Shown here: piece after piece, positions 24,861 to 35,500 of the stretch
Layout: each line of letters starts with the position of its first letter
How positions within the stretch are numbered: the stretch's first letter is position 1
NCBI GenBank assembly: GCA_027625915.1
Contig: JANTQA010000023.1
Coordinates: 21,266,001-21,330,000 of the forward strand
DNA: 64,000 nt
Direction: 5' to 3'
From: Anaeramoeba flamelloides
Taxonomy: Eukaryota > Metamonada > Anaeramoebidae
The notes under the pieces: model-generated
Told to the model about the DNA's origin: nothing
What the model saw: only the letters and a program-made list of their open reading frames with translations
The model's database searches: none
Position numbers and translations under genes: made by a program

Positions 24861-25035
24861 AAAGGAAAAAGAAAGAAAAAGAAAAAGAAAAAGAAAAATT
24901 TGAAAAAGCAAAACTAAAATTTGCAAAATTATAAAAAATGATTCTGATCCAAAAATTTGAAAATATTTTTTGTAAAGAATACTGGAATAAACTCTCAAAA
25001 CAACCCCCTTTAATATAATAAAGTTAGTCAATTTT
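24457..25035 (-). mobile_element. about 580 bp TIR element, AAACTCTTTTTC family
   Basis: Begins TAAACTCTTTTTCAAAAATT and ends with the imperfect inverse. It is an inverted copy of about 35320-35900 (shared AATGAGCATAACGGATTTTT and TATGATTGGTAATTCAC). No coding capacity. Confidence 0.65.
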
Positions 25036-25176
25036 TTTGAAAAATACTTTAGTAATATATCTTTTTTATCGGAAGAACATACTCATAAAAAGTGATTATT
25101 ATTTTTTAGTATTCTTTATGTTCATGTTTTGGATATAAAATACAAAATTTATTGGCATTTTTTTTTTTATCAACTA

Positions 25177-25870
25177 AACTCTGTTTCAGTCAAAGGGCCC
25201 AACTTTTTTTTCAAATACCAATTATTTTATATAATTGACCTTTGAAGAACAAATAAGAAATAAACAGAATAATACATATCAAAGAATTGTTGATATATGT
25301 CAGAAAGAAAACTAATTAATTCATAAATTTTCTTAAAAATTGTAAAATTCAAATTCTTAGGGCTCTATTGATAAAAACAAAAATGTTTGTTTTGAACTTC
25401 TACTGGTATTTGAATAATAAATACAAAACATTTTTCACTTCATTTTCCATACTTTTCTTTTAGAAATCAAACCTCCAAACGAATTGTGTTGATATTTGTG
25501 GTCTCTATTTGAAAAAGTTAATGAAAATGAAGTGAAAATTTTTCCCATTTATTATACAAATATCAAGATCAAAGATCTTCATAGAATTGCAATAGAAATC
25601 AATATGATTTCTCAACAATCTTTACATGGTTTCAATAACCTTAGAATAACACATTTTTACCAAGTGACAATTGATCTTGCTATAAAAAAAATTTTTGCAA
25701 CTGAATGAAGTTTTTAAAACTATATTCGAAAAAAAAAAACAAAAATGTGTAAAAATGATTTCAATTTTGAAAATTTCCAAAATAAAATTTTTCTTCTAAT
25801 ATCTATACAAACGCTTTAAACACATGTATTATACTCATTACAACTGGCCCCCTTTGGCTGAAAAATAGTT
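25177..25870. mobile_element. 694 bp TA-flanked element, AACTCTGTTTCAG family, copy 1
   Basis: Ends AACTCTGTTTCAGTCAAAGG and CCTTTGGCTGAAAAATAGTT are inverted and flanked by TA (25175-25176 and 25871-25872). Carries a nested 165 bp CTGG-family MITE at 25403-25567. A 70-codon open frame (25496-25708) is not conserved in the second copy. Probably Tc1/mariner-type, non-autonomous. Confidence 0.75.
25403..25567. mobile_element. 165 bp CTGG-family MITE nested in the element
   Basis: Left end CTGGTATTTGAATAATAAAT follows TA; the right end CCATTTATTATACAAATATC... is its inverse. Relatives of the host element at about 51970 and 61030 lack this segment. Confidence 0.65.
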
Positions 25871-26266
25871 TAGTAATATCAATTTAAGCAATGATGTAAA
25901 TGTAAGGAATTTTAGAATGGTTTTTATTGTTAAGTGATATATGAAATTCTGATAATTTATTAAAGAGAGAATTTTGAAGTGACTAAATTCGATATTTCCC
26001 TTTATGACCAAATTCTTGAAGAAATTTGAGACATCGAATTCAAAAATATTCTAAGAGAGACACAACAATCAGAAGTAATTTAAACTTAATTAAGTTTTAT
26101 TGAAATATTAGAATTGTTGAATTACACGAATAACACAAATAACTTGGGAATGTAAATAAAGAATTTTGTAGGTTATATTGTGAAATTAATCCAAAATAAA
26201 ATGTGAAAATTTCACAATATTTTTTTCAAAATTTAAAAGAATTGATAAAAAATTTTGATTTTAATA

Positions 26267-26968
26267 AACTCTGTTTCAGTCAAAGGGGCCCAACGTTTTT
26301 TTCAAATATCAATTATTTTATATAATTGACCTTTGAAGAACAAATAAGCAATAAACAGAATAATACACCTCGAAGAAATGTTGATACATGTCTGAAAGAA
26401 TATTAATAAATCAATAGCTTTTCTTAAAAATTGAAAAACTCAAATTCTTAGGGCCCTATTGAGAAAAACAGCGATGTTTGTTTTGAACTTCTACTGGTAT
26501 TTGAATAATAAATATCAAACATTTTTCACTTCATTTTCCATACTTTTCTTTTAGAAATTAAGCCCTCAAACAAAGTTTGTTGGTATTTGTGGTCTCTATT
26601 TGAAAAAGGAAATGAAAATGAAGTGAAAATTTTTCACATTTATTAAACAAATATCAAGATCAAAGATCAAATTGAATTCCAATAGAAATCAATATGATTT
26701 CTCAACAATCTTTACATGGTTTCAATGACATTAGAATAACAAGTTTTGACCAAGTGACTATTGATCTTGCAATAAAAAATTTTTTGCAAATGAATGAGGT
26801 TTTTAAAAAAAAAATCGAAAAAAAAAAACAAAAATGTGTAGAAATGTGAAAAAATGATTTCAATTTTAAAAATTTCCAAAATAAAATTTTTCTTCTAATA
26901 TCTATGCAAACCCTTTTATCACGTGTATTATACCATTAAAACTGGGCCTCTTTGACTGAAAAATAGTT
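26267..26968. mobile_element. 702 bp TA-flanked element, AACTCTGTTTCAG family, copy 2
   Basis: Same orientation as copy 1 and about 400 bp after it. TA on both sides (26265-26266 and 26969-26970). Contains the same nested MITE at 26494-26658, so the nesting predates the duplication. Confidence 0.75.
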
Positions 26969-28621
26969 TACATTCTTTTATTTTCAAAAAAACATAATAA
27001 AATTTTACAACTACTGTAATTTGATATATTGACCTCTTTATTTTATTTATTTTATTTTATTTAATTTTTATCATTTGTAATACTTTTCTAACCCCATGGT
27101 TGGAATCCCATTATATTCTTTTCAATAATAATCGATTTTTTTCGTAATCAGATAATTGTGAATAAATAAATTAAAGTAAAACCTTTTTCTTCAAAAAAAT
27201 AATAAGAAAAAACACAATTCACAACATCTATATTTGTATTAATAATTATAATTAACATAAATTTAAATTTAAAATCGAAGAATAAATAATTATCCATTTA
27301 CTAAGAATAGGACCAAATTACTCCATTACTTGTTAGAAATTTACCCCATATGAATTTTTTTTTTTTAATTCAAAGTGAATACTTTTAAGTGAAAAAATCC
27401 CAAAATAATTAAAAATAAAAGTTTACAGATAATGAACCTTAATATCAGTTAAGTCAAATACAATTATTTGTACCTATGATAAAATAGTCCATCTTAGGTA
27501 AAAAAAAATATTGTTTATTGTTTTTCTTTTTTTCTATTTTCTTTTGATTTACACTCTTCATATACCAAGTGACAAGCATATATATGTGAATATATTTATC
27601 CAATTGAAGCAATTTATGATAATAAAAGTACCAATAAAACACTAAAATTCAATAATTGTACCATAAGTCAATATTAATTCCCCAACATATTTTATGATTA
27701 TCAAAATAAATAAGAAAAAAAAACTATATTTTTTCTAAAAAAAAAAAAAAAGATAAATATTTTAAACTGATTATGAAATAGATTAAATGCTTGAAACAAA
27801 ACAAATGGATAATAAATGTAATATTTATTTTAAATTCATCTTGAATTTACACACTTGAACAATTGTTTTTTTTTTTTTTTTTTTTTTTTTGATTATAAGT
27901 TGAGAATATATTTTTCATTAATAAAAAAACTCAACTCAATTTTTTTTTTTCCTTATATTTAATTTTTAATTATATTATTTATATTAAATTACAACATCAA
28001 TATAATCTAAAATTACTTAATATAACGTTAAATAATATTAAAAAAATGTATTTGGATATTGAAAATAGAAGTATTTATTTATTTATTTAGAAAAAGGATT
28101 ATTTAAAAAAAATTTTTCAAATAAAAAAAAGAGAAGAAGAAAAATAATTAAAATATATATAAAAAATAATAATATCATTTTCATGACCTGATAGAAACTA
28201 TCAGCGCCCTGAATACAAATGAGGATAAAAAACCAGATAGAAAAATTATCTATTATCAATAAAAATTCCACAATCTGTGATTAATAAAAAAATAAAAAGT
28301 ATTTAGAAATTGACTTTTTTTCGATATCCAAGACATATTTTCAGTACTCCCAATAATTGATAAAATTTCGATATCATATATATTCTTTTCAAGATATAAA
28401 ATCTTAATATTTTATCAAATTATGATAATGTAACAACTTGTATACTTATATAATAACCAATCGAAATATAATTTTAACTTATTAATTAAAGTGAATTCAT
28501 TATTTGTTGACTTTTTTTACTATATATCTGTAATATATAACAAAAAATTAAAAAAATTGTCAGTAAGTTATTTTACAATAATATAATACAAATTGATCTT
28601 TTGTATTTTTATTTTTAATAG
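26969..28621. other. gene-free spacer
   Basis: A/T runs, including a T tract of about 24 bases near 27867-27890. No supported gene. Confidence 0.5.
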
Positions 28622-28657
28622 ATGCCACTCTGGATGTTTAACAGAATACAAAATGAG
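28622..28657 (+). CDS. possible first coding exon of the USP25/28-like gene
   Basis: ATG CCA CTC TGG starts right after TTTTTAATAG and ends GAG before GTACAA. It gives MPLWMFNRIQNE, open and in phase 0. An acceptor-like AATAAG at about 29554-29559 would join it in phase to IPYRSSPL and then the MTTNER start at 29584. Attractive but unproven; the simpler start is 29584. Confidence 0.3.
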
Positions 28658-28767
28658 GTACAACTACATTTTAAATTTCAAGTTTATGAACCACCTTATA
28701 AATTTTATTTTGGGAAATCAAGTTCACACATTGAGTAGAATCTTTTGAATATTTATTCCTGTCTTAT

Positions 28768-29324
28768 GGATTACAATCCCTGAAATATGGAGAAAATATT
28801 ATCTTATATAGGATGCACCGAAATGTTATACTGGCAATTCGCTGATCTATCTTCAACTTTGTATGAATTTTAATAATATTCAAAAAGGTAATTTATTGGA
28901 AATTTATTTTTTTTTTTTTCCAAAAGTTGAATTTTTGAGTTTAAGTATATCAGATTGGAAGGCAATTATTAAAAAAAAATGTGATTGGTGGTTGTCAATT
29001 GAAGTTTTTATTTATTTTTGGATAATTTATAGTATTTAAAAAATTAATATTTTTTTCATTTGTATAACTGTGTCTAAATCTATATAATTTTCAATTTACA
29101 ACCAACAAATAGGATATTATTATTAAATACCTTCCAATCTGATATACTTAAACTCAAAAATTCAACTTTTGGAAAAAAAAAAAAAATAAATTGCCAACAA
29201 TTGTCTTTTGGTACTAGTATTAAAATTCTTATTTAGTTGAAGACTGATGAACAAACAATCAAAAAAGCATTTCGTTACATCTTATACAAGAAAATCTTTT
29301 TTCAAATTTAAATAATTGTAAACC
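28768..29324. mobile_element. 557 bp palindromic element with TTAA-type ends, copy 1
   Basis: Left end GGATTACAATCCCTGAAATA, right end ATTGTAAACC followed by TTAA. Inner arms around CTTCCAATCTGATATACTTA are strongly inverted. Left target site is TTAT rather than TTAA. Matches 31077-31635 in length and ends. Confidence 0.65.
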
Positions 29325-29583
29325 TTAAATAGATAAAAAATAATAATCTTTTTAATTCATATCATCTCCATTTTTGAAACCTTATATCAAAAAAAATGGG
29401 ATTATTTAGGGAAGTATTTGACTAAAATGTACTGCTCTATCAACAAACAAGATCAATTTATCAAATCTAATCTATTTCGATCTTTAAAAAAAGTAAAGAA
29501 TCATTTTTTTCTTCTTTGTTTTGTTACTACTTCACAAGTCCTTTTTTAATTAAAATAAGATACCGTATCGTTCTTCACCTTTA

Positions 29584-32500
29584 ATGACAACAAATGAGAG
29601 AACAGTCGAACCACCACCACAAAAAAGAATAAGAAAAACAAAAACATACCCGGTTGCCGTTTTTGATGTTGAACAGAGAACTGAAATGAATGTAGTCTTG
29701 GTTTCCATCTTTTCAAACGTAGTCACTCAGAACCACGTATTTTTGTGGGAGGTGTCTGAGGAAGTGAGAGACTATTTGGAAGATTCAAAAGAAGAGTATG
29801 ATTTAATTATCAGTATTCAACTCTTGTTTGCACATCTATTATATGGAGAAGGTAGTTATGCCAAGCCAACAGAATTTGTCAAAAAGGTTTTGAGTAAAGA
29901 TTTGGAAATAGAAGACACAATCCCTGTTTTTCATCCAAAAACGAAATTTGGGATCTTTCTTCATCAATTTATTAACAGGATGAACCAATCCGAAAAAAAA
30001 CACTGGATGTTCAGTCCCAAATCTGAAGGTGAAAATATAAGTTTTTGGTCAAATACTTTTTTTGGAAATATCGATGCCCTTATAGAAGAGGAAGAAGAAA
30101 ACAAAAATGAAAACAAAAAAGAAAACGAAAACGAAAAAGAAAAAGAAAAAGAAAAAGAACAACAACAAGAAATCAAAAATGAAAATCAAAATGAACAAAA
30201 AGATGAAAATAAAATACAGGCGAGTAGCGATAGTCAATTTCAATCTTTAAATGTCCAACAAATACCAATATATGTTGAACACCAAAACTTGTACACATCG
30301 ATTGATAAATTTTTAAACCAAATTGTCGGAGAAGATCAAAGTGTAGTATTGTTTACAAAATTACCAAAGATCTTATTATTTGAAATCCAAGAAAATGAGA
30401 AACTTTCAAATTATAAATTGTTCAAGTACGAAAAAGTAATTTACATGGACCGCTTTCTGATGAAAAATTCACACCAAGTTAAACAAAAAAAAACCCAAGA
30501 AAAAAATCATCATAAAACAATCAAAAAAGTAGAAAGGGAAATTCAAAAACTTGAAAATTGGAAATCTTCAAACATTTCTGTGCTTGATGGATTAAAACAC
30601 ACCTTAAATTATTTAAAGTTACAGCAACAACAATCTTCTCAAAATTCCGAGAGATCAAACAACTTGAAAAAAATGATCAGCGTTTTAAACCAGCAAATAG
30701 AAAACTTCTTGAAACAATTAAAGCAACTTTCCTTCCAACAAGAAAGATTAAGAAACCAAATCAATTTATTATATAAAGAAATGAACCAATCAAAATATTT
30801 ATTGGATTCGATTATATTTAAAAAAATTGTTCAAAATAAGGGTATGTTAAATTTTTTTATATTTATTCTTGAATTATTTTTACCAATATATCAAAATTAA
30901 ATTAAATTTCAGATTATATTGAAAGATAAAATGAAAACAGGGAATAGTCTTTTTAAAAAAAGGTTAAAAAAAGGCAGAAAAATATGTTATAGATGTTTTT
31001 TTCACAAGTTTTAAGACATGCTTGAAGACCTTTTTCTTTGACACACTTTTTTAAAATTGACTATAACAAAATTTAAGGTTTATAATCCCTGAAATTTGAA
31101 AAAAAGATTATTTTGTGTTGTATGTAGTGACTTGTTAATTTGGTTCTTCTCTGATCGATCTTGGGTTTGGGATGAGGTTTTAATAGTGGTTCAAAATGAT
31201 AATTTTTGACAATTTATTTTTTTTTTTTCCGAAATCTGAATTGAAGAGTGTAAGATTAATTGGCTGGAACTTAAGTTATAATAAAATGTGGTTTGTGGGT
31301 TGTTGGTTCAAATTTTTAATTAGGTTTGGTTTTATTCGGTGCTTTTAAAAAACATTTTTTTTTCATTAAGTTAATTGACAAAAAAGTAAATCTAAATTTT
31401 CTTCTACAACCCAAAAATTCTAAAGTTATTCTTGAACACCTATGCAATCAATTAATCTTACACTCTTCAATTTGGATTTCCGAAACAATAAAAAAATAAA
31501 CAGCGAAAAACTAACTTTTTGAACCAACTTTTATAATCCATACCAAGCCGAAGATGGATCAGCTAAGAACCAAATTAACAAATCAATACACCCTACACAA
31601 GATAATCTTTTTTCCAATTTCAGGGATTGTAAACCTTAAACTGTATTGAAACAATTAGAAAAATTGTTCTTTAAACAAAAACACAATTTCTTCAATCATT
31701 TTATCAAGTTTGAAATCCAATACATAACACTATAATGAAAAAAAGTTTAGATTATATTTTACGAATCAAAATAAACTCTTTTCCAAATAAAAGGAAACAG
31801 AAATTCTCAAGAATTATTCATAATTGAATCAAATTAATTGTAGTATCATTCTAAAAGATATAAAACGCTTTAAAACCTAAAAAAACACTCAACAGAAGAT
31901 TTAAAACTCATTAAAACAAAACAAAAAAAATTAAAATTAAATATTTTTAAAAATTGATGTTCCCTTTTATTTGAAATGAGAAATCTCGTTTTGTAAATTG
32001 TAAAGAATAAAAAATATAAAATCAATAAAAAACGTTGAACAAGTAGAATTGAGAAAAAGTTCTTTACATATTATTGATAACTTTTTACACGTCAAACTTT
32101 TGTTTTTTAAAGTCTCATATTCAATATAAAGCCGTAATTCATCTGGGTATTTTGTTGGAATTGTTTTATTTTTCCAATATTTTCTCTTTTCTTTGTTCCA
32201 TACATCAATCCAATAATGGTTTTTCTTAATTCCTATATCTAGTTCATTCGAAATCAAACTTAAACTGTTTCCAGTTTTATATTGGTAGATTATTTCCTTA
32301 TTGGTTTCTTCTTGTCTTGTTTTTTTTTTCATTTCCCAACTGTTCAATATCTGTAAATAAAAAATAAAAAAAAATGAAAAAATGAATGAAAATCACCAAT
32401 AAGTAATTATCTTATTAACAATCAAATTAAATAGTTATTGATGATTTGAGGGGTGTCCCCTTTTGTTTGAAAAAGAGTTTATATTAATATTTTAATTCAA

Positions 32501-35500
32501 ATTCAAAATTCGATTCATTAGAGATTGTTATATAAATTTAATTATAAATTAATATTATTTTATTGTCATTTTATACTTTTCACTTTATGTAAATTTCAAT
32601 GAAATTTTTAATAAAAGGGATTATTGTAAATTTCCAAACAGTTAATCATAATAAATCAAATACCATATACAAGAAGTTTGATTTTACATGATCAATATAA
32701 ACTCAACCCCTATTCAACCGAAGGTGGCCTGTTTTATTGAAGAAATAGAACACATTCTATTAGTTTTACCAATATTATTCTTCTCAAAATATAATTTCAA
32801 TTTTTAGATCCAAATCATTTGTTTCTAATTTAGTCAATTTTTTCTTTTCTTTTGATTTTTTCAAATCTTTTTTTCTTTTAATTTTTTTTTTTTTCGATTC
32901 TTGTGTTTTGAGCTTATTTTTTCTTTGATTAATTTTACCACATTTTTCTTTTTTTTGCCATTTTTTTTTTTTTTTTCATTTTCTTTTTTTATTTTTCTTT
33001 TTTTTAAAAAATCCATTTGAAAAAGAAAATGTTTAAAAACCCCAAATTAACAATTCATAAAATGGTGGCTATACTATTTCTTCAAAAATTCATACATTTA
33101 CTATCAAAAAAATCTTATTGTCAAAAATTGTAATTTTCAAAAGAAATTGAGAAATTTTGCACCAGACATCCCAATGAAAGTAGCCAAAATTTTTTTTAAC
33201 AGTTTGTTTTATGGAAAATTTAAGTTTTTGAAGGTATTCCTTTTATGAATATCAACTCTAATTTGAAGTATTATTATTTCTCTTATTTTTAATTAATCCT
33301 ATATTGGCTCATTCTTTTAAAAAAAAAAATGATTTTTTCATTTGTTGCTAGGTGTTTATGAGTCAAATAGAATTTATTTTCCAATAATTAATACCAATTT
33401 AAAAATGAAAAAAAAATATTTAAGGAAGTTTTTAAAATCAGAAAATATTTTAACTTGAGTCTACTTATCTATTTGATACTCATGATAATTTATTGTTTTT
33501 CTTTTTTTAAAAAAAAATTAAAAAATAAAATGAATTAAAAAGTTTGGAAAAACATTTCTCAAAATATTATGAGTTTAAAATAATTGGCAAATAGTTTATC
33601 ACATTTGAATTATCATATAAATGTTTCTTTATATTATTTGAACTTTTAAAAAAACTCTTTGAAGAAAAATATCATTTTCATTAAGTTACAATTTTTTTTT
33701 TTTAAAAATAAAAAAACTACTCACAGTTTATAAATGATTTTAAAAATCATATTACCATTACAAAAAAACATTATGCTAATACAATATTTATCTTTATAAG
33801 ATTGAATTGTAAATTAAAATTAACAACTCAAAATTTTCTGTACACCTATCTTGCTTCCTTTCAATCTAAATTGATTCATTATACAAAACACTTTTTTTTT
33901 CAATCCTTTTATAAAACATTGGATTTTTCTCTTATTTGGGATAAAAATATATTGAAACACCATATAAACAAGTTTTTATCAATTTCTTCGGATCAATCAA
34001 ATTTGTTATACTTACTTGTGGCTTTACATTTTCTTAAATTATGATTATATATAAAAGAAGAAAAAATAGTAATAGTGTGACATCGTTGTTTTTTTTCCAA
34101 ATATTCCGAGATATTTTTCGAAATACACAAAGTATTTGGGATATACAGCATTTTTTTTTTTTAATGTCAAAAACCAAGCCCTTTATTTTGTGAAAATATT
34201 TATAATATAAATTTAATTTTAAAAAGAAATTTTTCATTAAAATTAACCCGAGAAAATAATTATATTATCAATCCTTTTATATTTTGAGTTGGTGGCTAAT
34301 TTTTTAGATTTTTTAAAACTTTTTTGTCTTGTCAGATAAAATAATTTTTTATTTGATTTTTTTATGATTGAATATTTTTGAGAAAAGATAGTTTATTATT
34401 TTAATAAAATTTATGTTGGTATTTTTAAAAGAATTTTTGTTATTACCATTTTTTTCTTACTTTGTTGGTGTTAAAAAGTTTGATTATAAAAATATAAAAC
34501 TTATTTTTTGCTAGCTACAAAACCTCAGATCCAAAAAGCGTTCCAATTCAGTCAATCTTTATTATTTTTTGAAATATCAAACTAATAACAATAAATAATA
34601 ATTAAAAGTAAAAAAAAAACAAGATACAAATTTTACAATTTAATTCTTTAAGGGTATAGCCATTACAGTGAAAAATAATTTTTTCTGAAATGGAAAAAAA
34701 AACTTTTTAGTAATTTTTATGAGGACCTAACACCAATCAAAAACCAACAAACCTATGATGTATGATCAATCTCCAAAAATCAACAACTAAAGATGAGGGC
34801 ATTTTTAGAAAAAAGCGTCAAAGATCGAGACTTAATTTCCAATTAGAATAGTTAGAATATACAATTTTGAAAACAACTTTGTCAGTTTTGAAGTGTCACT
34901 CTTTGGCGCTTTTTGGGATCTCGGTGATTTTTTTTTTCTTTTTTTACATTTTTCAAATGAAATATTTTTATCGTAAGAATATTACATAATCCTTACTTGG
35001 TCAAATTTAGAGAGTTATAAAATAACCAAAAATCAGATTAAATCGAATTAAATTGATTGTACACTTCAAGAAAGCAATTTTTTTGTAATTTAAGGAATTT
35101 AACCATTTGAAAATAGAAAATGAGAAAAAATGAATTTTTTTTTCACAATTTTGATTTTTTGAAATTGAGAACTCTTTTAAACAATTTTTTTTTTTTAATT
35201 AGGTCTTTTTTATTGATATTCTTTTTCAAACCAAACTATATTCCAAAAATTGGGACACAGTTTAAACAGTGGAAAGAACATCAATACTGCACTTTAAATT
35301 CAATTTGGAAAGAATTTTGATTTTACAAATCAAACTATTTTTCAAAAATTTTGACTCACTTTATAATGTTAATGGGAGTTGTTTTGAGGGTTTATTCCAG
35401 TCTTCTTATCAAAAAAATATTTTCAAATTTTTGGATCAGAATCATTTTTTCTAATTTTGCAAATTTTAGTTTTGCTTTTTCAAATTTTTTTGATTTCTTT

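Noticed and set aside
25496-25708. 70-codon frame inside the 694 bp element
   Set aside because: Not kept in the sister copy at 26267-26968.
30913-30929. Short terminal exon ending the USP25/28-like protein after DYIER
   Set aside because: The acceptor is plausible, but it would leave 37326-38572, clearly the rest of the same domain, without a beginning. Kept only as a possible alternative transcript.
33802-34044. 80-codon frame inside the large USP intron, considered as a missing His-box exon
   Set aside because: No GHY-type motif and no supporting junction; the 30841/37326 join already gives a continuous domain.
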